Assembly (NCBI GenBank): GCA_039105265.1
Contig: JAPFFF010000002.1
Coordinates: forward strand, 7,440,001 to 7,504,000
Length of the DNA: 64,000 nt
Direction of reading: 5' to 3'
Origin: Tritrichomonas musculus
Taxonomy: Eukaryota > Parabasalia > Tritrichomonadida > Tritrichomonadidae
Part shown: positions 1 through 10,188 of the stretch, one piece after another
Layout of the letters: each line of letters starts with the position of its first letter
How positions within the stretch are numbered: position 1 is the stretch's first letter
Program-made: the position numbers and the translations under genes
Notes under the pieces: generated by a model
Told to the model about the DNA's origin: nothing
Seen by the model: only the letters and a program-made list of their open reading frames with translations
Database searches by the model: none

Positions 1-111
1 TAAGATTAGCATCTGCAAAAAAAAAAAAGAATATCTTTTTTATCTTTTTTAAAGAATATCTTTTTCAATTTAAATTACATTATAATATCGAAATGTTGAA
101 AATCTATCATC

Positions 112-2166
112 CTATTTGTTTACTTTATCAAATGAAAAGCATGCATACAAAGGTTTTAATTTAAAGATAAAATCATTCACAGATTCATCTTTTAATATAT
201 TATATTCACTTTCAAAAAAACGAAATGAAGATCCTGTATCGTCAACTACGAATGATTCATCTTCATCGATAATCCAAACAACTTTATAAATTAGTTTTGC
301 TTTTTTTTTTGGTTGTTTGTTGTCAGGAGTTTCAACATCAATTTCAACAAATTCTTTTTGTTTAACGGTATCTGTTTTAACAATCACATATCTTGGAATC
401 ATATCTGATTCTGTAAGATCTTTTTTTATAGCATCAGAAATTGAGCAATTTTCATAAATTCGATCACAATATAGCAAATCGCCATGCAGCATTTTAAAAA
501 GATTAACATAGCTTATAATTAACTCATCGTAGTTATCTTGAAAAGGTGTGTCTAAACCATATTTTTGAAATATGCAACTAATTAAGTCACTAGTATTAAT
601 TTCTGTTTCAATTTCAATGTTTTCATCGTTTTCAATTTCTTTTATTTCGTATTTAAGAAGTGGTGAATGCTCATAATTGTCATTTTTTTCTTTATCAATT
701 GTGAGAACACTGATATTAAAGTAATATGTAAGATAGTATGCAACTTCTAAAAAGTATTTGTGATGAGTTCCAAAAAATGCGTAAAAAGTGTTTATTGCCT
801 GTTTGTTGAGTTTTTCTATATTAAAGCTGCACTTGATGTGATCAAGAGTTGTATCTACATATTTTTGTATTTGACTTTCTTGATCAGTAAATGAAGAAAA
901 AAATGATACAGATAGTAGAGATAGACTAGATTGACTCTTATCTTCGCTGTAATCCAAATAGCTATCGTCTTTATTTTTACTATCAAAATCATCATTTTTT
1001 TTGTAACCTTCAAATTCATTTGTCTCTTCGTAAACTTCTTTATTTTCATAACTTTCTGTTTGATTTCTATTTTCATTATATTCGATTTTCTCGTTGGTAT
1101 TGACTGAATATTCATTCGATATTTTTTCATCATTTTGATTATTGAATTTCGTTTTATCATTATTATTATAACTTTCATCACTATTTTTATTATTCCCATC
1201 AGAATTTTCACTATCACTATTTTCATTAACGGTATTGTCGTTATCATTGCTCTCTTTATCAGAATTTTCTTTATCATTGCTATTTTTTATTTCTTTATCT
1301 TTTGTTACTTCTTTACTATTATTTTCATTGTTGCTTCCATCTGATTCATCATTTTCACTTCTTTCTTCATTAGTGTCGTTTTGATTCTTAGAATTGACTT
1401 GGCGTTTTTTGTTGTTCTTTTTTTTCTTTTTTGAAACACTTGATTTTCGTGATTTTCGTGTTGCTTTTTTTTTATTTTTATTTTTGGTACTTTTTGAGTT
1501 GCATGTTTGTACTTTATTTGTATTGGCATTATTTTCTTCTTCACTGCAATCTCCACTAGTACACTCTATATCATCAGATTTTTTAGATTCATTGTCTATA
1601 TTTTCTTCTTCACAGCTTTCTTCGTCACTATTTTTAGCTTTCTCTTTCTCTTCATTTTCTTTATCACTAGCATTTTCTTTATCTTCATTTTCTTTATCCT
1701 CATTTTCTTTATCACTATCATTTTCTTTATCTTCATTTTCTTTATCACTATCATTTTCTTTATCTTCTTTTTCTTTATCTTCATTTTCTTTATCACTATC
1801 ATTTTCTTTATCACTGTCATTTTCTTTATCACTGTCATTTTCTTTATCACTGTCATTTTCTTTATCACTGTCATTTTCTTTATCACTGTCATTTTCTTTA
1901 TCACTTTCATTACAATTATGTTTTACTTTGCGATGTTGCTTATTCTTAAGCAAATTATTATCTTTTTTAGATTTTTTTTTATTGTATAGTATGGGCTTTT
2001 TTTGAGAAATGTTTGATGTTTCTTTTAAATTTTTACTATCGACATTGCAAATATCAATTTCTATATTTAATTCTGTATTTTCTGATTCATATGATTTTCT
2101 ATTGGGTTTTTTATTTGTTTTTTTTAGTCTGGATGCCGAATAAGATCTTTTCCTCCTTGCAATCAT
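112..2166 (-). CDS. Hypothetical protein with acidic DSDKEN-type repeats and a conserved-looking C-terminal domain
   Basis: A 684-residue frame starts at the ATG at 2166. The first ~90 residues are Lys/Ser/Asn-rich and basic. Residues ~85-180 are a tandem repeat of the hexapeptide DSDKEN and shorter DKEN/EDKEN variants, followed by more Ser/Asn/Asp/Glu/Lys-rich sequence to about residue 400. The last ~260 residues are of normal complexity (rich in Tyr, Phe, Ile), start near 'IQKYVDTTLDHIKC' and look folded. I do not recognise that domain. The basic/acidic disordered half would suit a nuclear or chromatin-associated protein, but this is inference. The stop is 111 bases from the left edge, so the frame is complete. 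Three or four copies of a 12-base AT repeat lie just upstream of the start. Confidence 0.7.
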   Translation of the reverse strand: MIARRKRSYSASRLKKTNKKPNRKSYESENTELNIEIDICNVDSKNLKETSNISQKKPILYNKKKSKKDNNLLKNKQHRKVKHNCNESDKENDSDKENDSDKENDSDKENDSDKENDSDKENDSDKENEDKEKEDKENDSDKENEDKENDSDKENEDKENEDKENASDKENEEKEKAKNSDEESCEEENIDNESKKSDDIECTSGDCSEEENNANTNKVQTCNSKSTKNKNKKKATRKSRKSSVSKKKKKNNKKRQVNSKNQNDTNEERSENDESDGSNNENNSKEVTKDKEIKNSNDKENSDKESNDNDNTVNENSDSENSDGNNKNSDESYNNNDKTKFNNQNDEKISNEYSVNTNEKIEYNENRNQTESYENKEVYEETNEFEGYKKNDDFDSKNKDDSYLDYSEDKSQSSLSLLSVSFFSSFTDQESQIQKYVDTTLDHIKCSFNIEKLNKQAINTFYAFFGTHHKYFLEVAYYLTYYFNISVLTIDKEKNDNYEHSPLLKYEIKEIENDENIEIETEINTSDLISCIFQKYGLDTPFQDNYDELIISYVNLFKMLHGDLLYCDRIYENCSISDAIKKDLTESDMIPRYVIVKTDTVKQKEFVEIDVETPDNKQPKKKAKLIYKVVWIIDEDESFVVDDTGSSFRFFESEYNILKDESVNDFIFKLKPLYACFSFDKVNK
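1630..1910 (-). repeat. In-frame hexapeptide-coding tandem repeat
   Basis: An 18-base unit encoding DSDKEN on the minus strand is repeated head to tail about seven times near 1,800-1,910. It then continues as mixed 12- and 18-base variants to about 1,630. The nearly identical DNA of the distal copies suggests recent slippage. Unit number is likely to vary between strains. Confidence 0.8.
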
Positions 2167-4766
2167 TCTCGTTTATTATTTCCACTTTTTAAATTGATAA
2201 TAAATTGATAATAAATTGATAATAAATTTAAGGATAAAGTTGGATTATCTCAAGTTTTTGAATGAACCTCAAAAAAAATTGAGTAAATTTTTATACTAAA
2301 AAAAAATCATTTTTGGTTATTTTTCATATATTTTACTATACAAATGATAGAAGATTTTTTTTATTTGTTTTTATGTATTAATTGCTAATATTTACATTAT
2401 TAATTCATATGTAATATAATATATGCATTTTATATAGGGATAATATGAAAATCATAAAAAATCAATATTTCAATATTATCAAATAATTGAGTATTTTTTT
2501 TTGTTTTCTCAAAATATTGAATTAAAAATATTATTAAATAAAAATATAATTTTTTTGCCGAAATTAAAGAAAGATTCCATATAAATATAATAATTATTTT
2601 ATATTATTAATATTATATATATTATAACAAATATTTTCTTTTTCCGAAACCTAATTGATATGAGTTCTTTTATCTGTGTTAAAGGCTATTTTATTAATAA
2701 TATTCATATACATTTGTTATCATATCTTTTATAACATAGATTTTGAGCAAAAATCTTTTATAATAGTTTAAAAGGAATAAAAATAATTATAATATTTCAG
2801 TGAGTTTTCTAAAAATATCTTCACTAAGCCTCATTTAAATTTCAATAATTTAATTCCAATCTTTATTACCTGAAAACGGTATATAAGCCATAAAAAAAAA
2901 AACATTAATATAAATTTTCAATCTTAAAAAAAAAAAAAATACATCATCAATAGCATCGATTGGAGCTAGTATTCTTAATAAATAAGAAAACTTCAATAAA
3001 ATCGGTTGTTCAAGTAATTCAAATTTATCATTTTGTTTGGAAATCCAAATCCTTAAAATGAACAATTGTTTGGAATTCTCACAGGATTTATTTTTCAAAG
3101 AATATTTGTCCATTCCTGAACTTTTTCTATTCATTTAACCAAATATGTAATCAAAAGAAACTCAAAATACATATTGGTTTTTTCTATTTTTTTTTTTATT
3201 CTTTTATTTTTGGAGAATCAAAAGAAAAAATATTTTTTAATTTTTATTATCTAGTTCAGTTATTTTATTTTAATCTAAATATTTTTTCTTATAATTTGTT
3301 TTATTTAACAAGATAAAAGGAAAAAAAAATATATAATTATTTCTGAAAAATATTTTTCAGTTAATATTTTTAAAATTCAATTAATTTCATTATGGAATTT
3401 TTTTATATTTGCAATACTTTAAAATAAATAATAAAGTTGATTTAAATATATTAGAAATATTTATCGATTATTGAAAAAATTTTTAAAGCATTGAAATAAT
3501 AAACTATATTGAAAAGTTAAATAAAAATAAAACACCATATATGTAAATTTTATCAATTAAATTACTATTAATATTTATTTTAAATATTATTAATCTTTTA
3601 GAATTGTATTTATATATTATATTAATAATTACTCAATTTAATCGAAAAGAAATGAAAAAGATATTTAAAAAATATGTATTTTTATTTTAGAAATTTGAAT
3701 ACTAAACAAAATTTATCCGTTATTAAGAAATTTCATCAAAATTGTTCAATTTGAGCAACAAGTTTCTCAATTTGGATTCTATTTTTCCATATCAAAATGG
3801 TATATCAGTAGGCTACATTGATTGACAATCAAAATATATAGGCTTTACTCAAGAAAATCCAAAAAATGCAATCATATTTCTTTTTCTGATTCATTTATTA
3901 AATTTCCAGATATAACGAATTATTAACGACATATTAGCTAGTATGATCATACCTTTTTTAAATGTTAAAATTGCTTCTTTCTAGAAGATCCAACTACCTA
4001 TATGAAAATAATTGAATTTTTTTCAATGGTACGATATTCCAATATCATTTTCCAAATGAATATTTTATATTTATTTTCATAAATTATGTACATTAATTGG
4101 AAATCTTCGGGATTTTATATATTTTCAATATGGGTTCAATAAAATCAACAGATAAAAAAAAGAGGTCTGAAAATTTCGATAAAAAGTTCTCTTAATTTCA
4201 TGTATGACAGTGATAGACCTACAAAACTACATTCACTTTTATATATAATTAATGCATATTTTTAATATATACTTTTTATTAGTAAATACTTATTCATTAC
4301 ATGATCCAAATATCTGATTTTTTCACTTTTTTATGCAATCATTTTCTAACCATTTTATTGGTATGATCAAAAAAATTCGATGATTTCACGTTCATTAAAA
4401 CATGATGCACAACAAAAAATTCATTAGAAAATCCTGTGAGAATTGTTTTTTTGGGATTGATTTAAGAGGAGCTTTGAAAATATTGAATACCTATAGAAAT
4501 AAATTCAATGCGTATTCAATAATTTCTGTGCAAATTCAATTTTTTTCAATTAAATTTAAATCCAACTTTATCCTTAAAATTTGATTGCGTTTCATTGATT
4601 CATATATTCAATTAATCAAATAATGTAATTGATTGGAATCATCAATTAGATATTATCTAAAAAACAAAAAAAAAAAAAAAGTAATTGAATTTTTTTCTGG
4701 AAAAAACGATAAATATTTTAAATAAAAAGGTGAATTTTATTACTCAACAATATTTAGTGATATTAT
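2167..4766. other. AT-rich intergenic region with a 12-base tandem repeat and inverted-repeat pairs
   Basis: There is no convincing gene in 2.6 kb. Near 2,192-2,235 lies a short tandem repeat of 'aattgataataa'. A 23-24 base inverted pair (2,226-2,247 with 4,559-4,582, core aaggataaagttggatt) brackets the region. A shorter inverted match (about 3,073-3,089 with 4,428-4,444, aaatcctgtgagaatt) is nested inside. Short ATG frames of 94 codons (2,850-3,134, minus) and 60 codons (4,402-4,584, plus) overlap these repeats. Both are poly-Phe/Lys and not credible genes. A degenerate transposon is possible, but no transposase is visible. Confidence 0.5.
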
Positions 4767-5858
4767 ATGAATAAAGATCCCCCTAAGTCACTTTTCGTAA
4801 CAAACCTTCCTTATTCATTAGATTTTGAAGATTTTAAGTCATATTTCACTAAATTTGGACCTGTTGAACGTTTTGATATACCAGATCACCCAGCTAAACC
4901 AATTGCTTTTGTTCATTTTGAAAATTCTGATGATGCTGCAAAATGCTTGAAAGAGAACAATGGGATACTTTACCATGGTAAAATTCTCCGAATTAAATAT
5001 TCATCTAAAGCAAAACCTGAAAATCCGCCGCCTCTTCCTTCCTCAGTAAGAACAGAAGCAGATACATCAAGCAATGCGCATGTATCAGAAACAAATAAAG
5101 TTAACCTTGATAGCTTATCAAATCATAAAGAGCACGAAAGATTGGTTCATTCTCCTCCTGAAAGGCATTCACATAAAGCACGCTATGAAAGCATTCACCA
5201 TAGTTGGGAAAGTAGAAGGAGAGATATTTCGCCAAGCTATGAGGTTGAACGAAGACATGATCGCTACAATAAGTATGATTACATAGACCGAGTACGAGAA
5301 AGAGATCATTACAGAGATAGAATTGATAGAGGGCCGCCACTTATTCGTGACAGAGAAAGAGATTACTATAATGACCAATATGAATACGACCATTATTCTT
5401 ATCGCCGTCCCAGTGGAAATTATAGAGAACGCGAAATTGGGCATGAATTTCACGAAAGAGATCCAAGAGGGCTTAATGATAGAGATTACTATGATTATCA
5501 ATATAATCAATCATCTGTGCAACCCATATCGCAAACACATCAAATTCCACAACAGCCATTGCCTCGAACTTTAGCTTATCCTGTTAACCAAAATTCACCA
5601 GTGCTTATCCCAACGCATCCATCAGCAGCTTCAATCCAGCCTACAATGGTAAATTCAATAACTCAACAGCAGGTAAATGAATTGGTACATGTTGCCCCTA
5701 GATCAAATATTATTCGATCACAAATTCCTGCTTCTTCGCAAATCCAAACGCCACCGAGGCTTCGTCAAGAGCAACCTCCTCCTCCTTCATCTATTCAACA
5801 ATCTCAGCCACCACAATACGAATATGATGGTAATAGATATTATAGTCCTTATAGATAA
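4767..5858 (+). CDS. RRM-containing RNA-binding protein with Arg/Asp/Tyr-rich tail
   Basis: 363 residues. A single RRM occupies residues ~8-78, with RNP2 'LFVTNLP' and RNP1-like 'PIAFVHFE'. The domain end 'GKILRIKY' is typical of the fourth beta strand. Residues ~120-240 are rich in Arg, Asp, Tyr and His with many RD/RE/RY dipeptides. Residues ~240-363 are Gln/Pro/Ser-rich. The arrangement resembles SR-like splicing factors or mRNP proteins that use a low-complexity tail for phase separation or protein binding. It would act on pre-mRNA or mRNA in nucleus or cytoplasm. No specific orthologue can be named. The next gene (6,077-7,861) is convergent, 217 bases downstream. Confidence 0.85.
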   Translation: MNKDPPKSLFVTNLPYSLDFEDFKSYFTKFGPVERFDIPDHPAKPIAFVHFENSDDAAKCLKENNGILYHGKILRIKYSSKAKPENPPPLPSSVRTEADTSSNAHVSETNKVNLDSLSNHKEHERLVHSPPERHSHKARYESIHHSWESRRRDISPSYEVERRHDRYNKYDYIDRVRERDHYRDRIDRGPPLIRDRERDYYNDQYEYDHYSYRRPSGNYREREIGHEFHERDPRGLNDRDYYDYQYNQSSVQPISQTHQIPQQPLPRTLAYPVNQNSPVLIPTHPSAASIQPTMVNSITQQQVNELVHVAPRSNIIRSQIPASSQIQTPPRLRQEQPPPPSSIQQSQPPQYEYDGNRYYSPYR

Positions 5859-6076
5859 TAATCTTTATTTATAATTAATCTTTATTAGCTTTCGGACTAA
5901 TTTATTAATAGTAAGACCTTTACCCCTTTTTTTAAAAAAAAAAAAATTATTGTTGTTTGTTTTATAAAACAATATATTTTCTAAATATGCAACTTTTTGA
6001 ATAAACCTAATCAATTTTTATAATAAACATTCAAAAAAGTTATCAAATTGATAACTCATCTTCATACATTTTGAAT

Positions 6077-7861
6077 TCATAAATATTGAAGTTTGAAAAT
6101 TTGTAATGAACTTGAACTTTCGCAAACTTTTTTCATTACAAATGGAAATTGATTTCCAACAAAAGTAACTGCTTGCATATTTTGGGTAGCAAGTATCCTT
6201 CCTTGCTCATACGTAAATCTTTGATTATGTTGTCCATGAAATGGGAACAAATAGAAAGGCGTCCCTTCTGGTGGATCTGTACTATCTGCATTGGCCACAT
6301 CCCAAACCATTCCTGGTTTTTTTACTGAGTCAATAACAGTTATCCATTCGCCTTCACCAAAAGTGAATTGTTGGGCAGGATCTGAAGGATTTGGGGTTGC
6401 TAAATCAATTCGATATCCAGCTGGATTGAGAAGATGTTCTTCAAGAACAGTCATAGCTAATATCTTACCGATTCGTGAATTATGGCCATTATCATCCATT
6501 GTCATTAAAAGCATAAATGGTCTGTGTGATGCTGGCTTTTCATAATTTGAAAATGAAAAATTATCAGCTCCGCTTCCACTGCTAAATGCTCCACTGCTAT
6601 AATTAGTAAGATTACTTGCATTTTGTAAATTAATTAATTCCCTACTTTTCTCATCATTTTCATCATCGTCATCATCATATTCATTATATGCGTTTAGACT
6701 GCAGTAACTAGCTGATTTGCCTATATTTGATGAGCTATCGCCATTTTCAAAAGATAATAATTGCTTTTTCAATTCAAAAACATCGTCTATACTTGTGTCA
6801 CTTTGTGGCTGAAGAACTTCTTTAATGAGTGCAACTTGAGTGAAAAATGATCTGTCATCTATTGGATTCAAAAGATCTTCTGATTCAATTAAAATTGGTA
6901 TTTTAAGGACTTTCATTGCTTTAACTATAGAAATGGCGATTGATCGATCATTTTTATTGAAGTTTTTTTTATAATTAATAACATCTGGCCTAAAGTTGTT
7001 TAATAAAGCTGCTAGAGCAAGATGAACCGGTCTACAATTTTCAATTCCTTCATAATCATTAGTATTATCTGTACACCATTTTAATAATAAGAGTAATGCC
7101 AAGTGCTTCTTGTTTTTAAAAAGCTTTTGTGTTTCAATATTATCTTTATTTTTATTTTCTTTAATTTCTTTATCTTCTTTATCATTAGTATTGTCATTAT
7201 TTCCTTCATTTATATCATTATTAGCATTTTCTTTATTTTCGTCCTTATTATTTTCGTTATCACCATTCTTATTATTATTTTCATTGTCATCATTCTTATT
7301 ATTTTCATTATCTGCATTCTTACTGTTTTCGTTATTATCAGCATAATCTTTATCGCTGTTATTTTGATCTTCGTTGTTATTCGGTTGATTGCATGTACTG
7401 TCAGTTTTCTGGTCGTCATTGGCTTGGCTATTTGAATTTTGATTAGATATAGCTTCATTTTCATTTTTGGTGAAAACGATAGGCTCAATAGTATATTTCA
7501 TTACAAGCGACCATATAAGGCTATTAATTGATTTTATATTCCCAGATGAAATTTCTTGTGGATTGACAATATGATAATGAAATTTAACACCATGATTTTT
7601 AAAGAGACTTAAAGCAAGTTCGATGTTTTCAATATATTGGAAAGGCTTCGTTGGGTTTCGAGTCCATGTTTCATGTTTTGTATTTTCCGTCAAAACTTCA
7701 GCGAGATTAACAAGTATTGCGCCATTTCTGATTTGACTTATAATATTATGAACTGTGATTCCTTTTGTTCGTAATTTAATGGAAACCCACTTTGAAAAAA
7801 CTCTGACACGTAGTGGAAGTGGTTTGTGATCACCAGTAATATTGACTTTTGCTTTGGACAT
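6077..7861 (-). CDS. Tandem calponin-homology protein with C-terminal beta-trefoil lectin-like domain
   Basis: 594 residues. Residues ~15-130 form a CH domain ('RVFSKWVSIKLRTKG', 'IRNGAILVNLAEVL', 'INSLIWSLVMKYTI'), the actin-binding fold of actinin-type proteins. An Asn/Asp/Glu/Lys-rich linker (~145-245) of low complexity follows. A second CH-like domain lies at ~247-345 ('LLLLLKWCTDN', 'RPVHLALAALLNNFRPDVI'). After an acidic Ser/Asn linker, residues ~450-594 contain repeated 'QQFTFGEGEW' / 'NQRFTYEQGRI' motifs. These match the Q-x-W/F strands of ricin-type beta-trefoils. A double CH module would bind F-actin; the trefoil may bind sugar or lipid, or only serve as a scaffold. The start is 59 bases from a divergent Rab gene. 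Confidence 0.8.
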   Translation of the reverse strand: MSKAKVNITGDHKPLPLRVRVFSKWVSIKLRTKGITVHNIISQIRNGAILVNLAEVLTENTKHETWTRNPTKPFQYIENIELALSLFKNHGVKFHYHIVNPQEISSGNIKSINSLIWSLVMKYTIEPIVFTKNENEAISNQNSNSQANDDQKTDSTCNQPNNNEDQNNSDKDYADNNENSKNADNENNKNDDNENNNKNGDNENNKDENKENANNDINEGNNDNTNDKEDKEIKENKNKDNIETQKLFKNKKHLALLLLLKWCTDNTNDYEGIENCRPVHLALAALLNNFRPDVINYKKNFNKNDRSIAISIVKAMKVLKIPILIESEDLLNPIDDRSFFTQVALIKEVLQPQSDTSIDDVFELKKQLLSFENGDSSSNIGKSASYCSLNAYNEYDDDDDENDEKSRELINLQNASNLTNYSSGAFSSGSGADNFSFSNYEKPASHRPFMLLMTMDDNGHNSRIGKILAMTVLEEHLLNPAGYRIDLATPNPSDPAQQFTFGEGEWITVIDSVKKPGMVWDVANADSTDPPEGTPFYLFPFHGQHNQRFTYEQGRILATQNMQAVTFVGNQFPFVMKKVCESSSSLQIFKLQYL

Positions 7862-7920
7862 TATGAAAATTTAATTGAATTGGATGAAATAACTTTTGAT
7901 AACTTTATGAAATCTTAATA
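7862..7920. promoter_or_regulatory. 59-bp bidirectional intergenic promoter region
   Basis: Only 59 bases separate the ATGs of the CH/trefoil gene (minus) and the Rab32-like gene (plus), so both promoters and 5' leaders must fit here. On the minus strand there are TCATCC and TCATAA matches to the trichomonad initiator. No clear match is seen on the plus strand. Confidence 0.5.
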
Positions 7921-8568
7921 ATGAATCTAGAAGATAAAAATAAACACGTCAAAAAAGTTTTAAAATTAATTTTCGTTGGAGATATGGGAACAGGAAAAAC
8001 CTCATTTATACGTCAATTTGTTAGCGGTGTATTTTCAGAATTTTATAAGTCAACTATTGGTGTCGATTTTGCTCATAAATCAATTGAATGGGATGAAAAC
8101 ACAACTATTGATCTTCAGCTTTGGGATATATCAGGTCAAGAACGTTTCGAAAAGCTAACTCGGATGTTTTATCAAGAATCAGTTGGAGCCTATATTTTAT
8201 TCGATGTTAACGATTTAAACACATTAGACACAGCAAAGTTTTGGAAAGAAGATATCGATGAAAAAGTTTTAACAGATAAAAATGAGCCTATCCCCTGTGT
8301 TTTACTTGGAAACAAGTGTGATCTTGTGAAATCCTTTGAATGGGGAAAAACTAAAGAAGAAATGGATCAATTTTGTAAAGAAAACAAATATATTGGTTTT
8401 TTTGAGACAAGCGCTAGGGAAAGAACAAATGTTGACGAATCAATTAATTTCATTATTAAATACATTTTGGATAATGATATTGGGCCATACAGGCCTGATA
8501 CTTCTAAATGTGTTCCTGTTCAGCAGCAAAATCCAGATCCTGAACCAAAAAAATCGTGTTGTAAATAA
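7921..8568 (+). CDS. Rab32/38-like small GTPase
   Basis: 215 residues. P-loop 'GDMGTGKT' is at residues 20-27 and switch I is 'STIGVDFA'. Switch II reads 'WDISGQERF', with Ile in place of the usual Thr before the (A/S)GQE motif, a mark of the Rab32/38 subfamily. G4 'NKCD' and G5 'ETSA' are intact. The block 'PIPCVLLGNKCDL' also resembles Rab32. The tail ends KKSCCK, two prenylatable cysteines followed by one Lys, so double geranylgeranylation is likely, although the terminal Lys is unusual. Rab32-type proteins act on lysosome-related organelles and organelle contact sites. What it serves in a hydrogenosome-bearing cell is inference. It lies upstream of, and co-directional with, the SNARE gene. 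Confidence 0.9.
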   Translation: MNLEDKNKHVKKVLKLIFVGDMGTGKTSFIRQFVSGVFSEFYKSTIGVDFAHKSIEWDENTTIDLQLWDISGQERFEKLTRMFYQESVGAYILFDVNDLNTLDTAKFWKEDIDEKVLTDKNEPIPCVLLGNKCDLVKSFEWGKTKEEMDQFCKENKYIGFFETSARERTNVDESINFIIKYILDNDIGPYRPDTSKCVPVQQQNPDPEPKKSCCK

Positions 8569-9113
8569 TCTTATATATTATTTTATAATAATAGTTTCTC
8601 ATTAATTCTTTAAAAGTGTGAAAAAAAATGCGATAAAAATACTAAAGCTGTCTATTTTATTTCAAATTTGAAACATAATATTTTAGATTTCTGTTATTGA
8701 ATATAAGTATTTTTTTTATTTTGGTTTAAAGCTATACCAAATTTTAGATAAGTAGCCTGTTTCATTTTGTTTTAACCAAATTTTCTTTTTGAATTGGCAT
8801 AAATCAAATATAATAATATCACTGCAAAATCTATCTTGCCAAACCAATGATTTTATTTTAGATTATTAATAATTTTATTTCAATATTTATATATTGTAAT
8901 AATGCTTTGACTTAATACCAATTAATTCCATTGAAATTTTATTTGATGTTTTACTTAATAAAACAATAAATTTATTTCGACGAACTAAGTCTAATATTAA
9001 TTATTATAAAAATTGATTTTAGATTGAGTATGAATCCGAAGAACTGAGCTATCTATTTTGACGAAAAAAATTTTAAATTGAATTTTTTTACGATCGATCC
9101 TTTGAAAAAAAAT
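8569..9113. other. AT-rich spacer, nothing recognised
   Basis: About 545 bases between the Rab32-like gene and the SNARE promoter. It is AT-rich with homopolymer runs and stops in all frames. No RNA gene or repeat is recognised. Confidence 0.6.
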
Positions 9114-9123
9114 TCACTTCATC
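9114..9123 (+). promoter_or_regulatory. Initiator (Inr) of the SNARE gene
   Basis: TCACTTCATC matches the trichomonad initiator (TCA+1 then pyrimidine, T/A). It puts the predicted transcription start at 9,116, 19 bases before the ATG at 9,135. This decides the start codon, because transcripts from here cannot include any upstream extension of the frame. Confidence 0.65.
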
Positions 9124-9134
9124 GCCCTCTTATC

Positions 9135-9743
9135 ATGTCCTTTGAACGAAATCTTGAAGTTGCTCAAGGTTTAGCCGCAGCCATCAGAAACGAAATTAAA
9201 AAGCTCGACTCTGCAACTGGAAATGAAAGAACCAAGACTGACGCCAAAATTGATGGAATGATGAGCGATTTGCAATCAAAAATTGGTACTTTACGTGGTC
9301 AATTAAATAATCTCTCACAAGAAGAAAAAACTTTCGGCGCTGATGAATTAAAAGAACTCGAAAAAGATCGTGGTGATATGCAAACAGAATTGAGAAGAAA
9401 ACGTCAAATTTATTCACAAAACTCTCAAGTTCAATCTGGACATGATGCAAATATGTCGAAGGGAAATCAAATTCTCAATACAATGGACGAATCTCTCGCA
9501 ATCGGAAACGACACACTCAAAACACAACAAAATACAATGAACACACTCGCTGAGGACCAAAAACTTCTTGATAATATAAATAGTAACTTAAGTACAGTCG
9601 ATACTGAAGCAGATACTGGTGAAGCTACAGCAAAGCGAATGTATAGGAGGCAACTGATCCAAAGAATTGTTTCTTGGGGTATTGTTGCTTTATTGTTGGC
9701 ACTTCTTATATTTTCAATGTGGTATAAGATGAGACCACAATAA
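9135..9743 (+). CDS. Qb-type SNARE, Vti1/NPSN-like
   Basis: 202 residues from the first ATG at 9,135. The frame is open further upstream to 9,078 but has no ATG there, and the initiator at 9,114 supports the internal start. Residues ~10-95 are helical and charged, like an N-terminal three-helix bundle. Residues ~108-172 carry regular hydrophobic heptads ('ILNTMDESLAIGNDTLKTQQ' onward) as in a SNARE motif. A single hydrophobic tail anchor at ~179-198 ('IVSWGIVALLLALLIFSMWY') ends four residues from the C-terminus. This is the layout of a tail-anchored Q-SNARE acting in Golgi-endosomal fusion. Assignment to Qb (Vti1 or NPSN kind) rests on general pattern; another Q class is possible. Confidence 0.75.
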   Translation: MSFERNLEVAQGLAAAIRNEIKKLDSATGNERTKTDAKIDGMMSDLQSKIGTLRGQLNNLSQEEKTFGADELKELEKDRGDMQTELRRKRQIYSQNSQVQSGHDANMSKGNQILNTMDESLAIGNDTLKTQQNTMNTLAEDQKLLDNINSNLSTVDTEADTGEATAKRMYRRQLIQRIVSWGIVALLLALLIFSMWYKMRPQ

Positions 9744-10188
9744 ATTTACATTAACATTTTATTTTCATTTTTTTAAAGAAAACATTATTTCATTTGTTTT
9801 ATTTTATCTTTATATGAAATCTTTAAATATTGATGATGTCTTTTTAAATTGATAAGACAAGTCTGGACTTCATTTTCAATTATTATTCGTTATTTTTAAT
9901 TTTTCAATTTGTTAAATGTCAATGCAAGTTAACCAAAAAATGCATTTTTGTCTTTAATTTTTAATTGAACTCCTCACTTATAGTTCATATTAAAAAGGAG
10001 TTTTTCCAATATTTTTTATAAGATTCCAAGTCGAGATTAATTCATATTGATATGATAATTAAGAGGCGAAGTTCTTGCGGAAATCAAATGAATTGATATA
10101 TAAATAGAAGTTTGCATTAAATAATGAAGAAAATATTTGCAAAAAAAAAGAATTTCTTTTAAATTCGTAAATAATATATAAACAGAAT
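9744..10188. other. AT-rich spacer between convergent genes
   Basis: About 445 bases between the convergent SNARE and Pam16 genes. No open frame of interest, RNA gene or repeat is recognised. Confidence 0.6.

Noticed and set aside
1394-2005. Long plus-strand frame (203 codons) rich in Phe/Ser/Leu, and other long frames antisense to the DSDKEN gene
   Set aside because: Products of the coding tandem repeat read on the wrong strand or frame; low complexity and no proper context.
9078-9134. 19-residue N-terminal extension of the SNARE
   Set aside because: Begins at TTG rather than ATG, and the predicted transcription start at 9,116 lies inside it.
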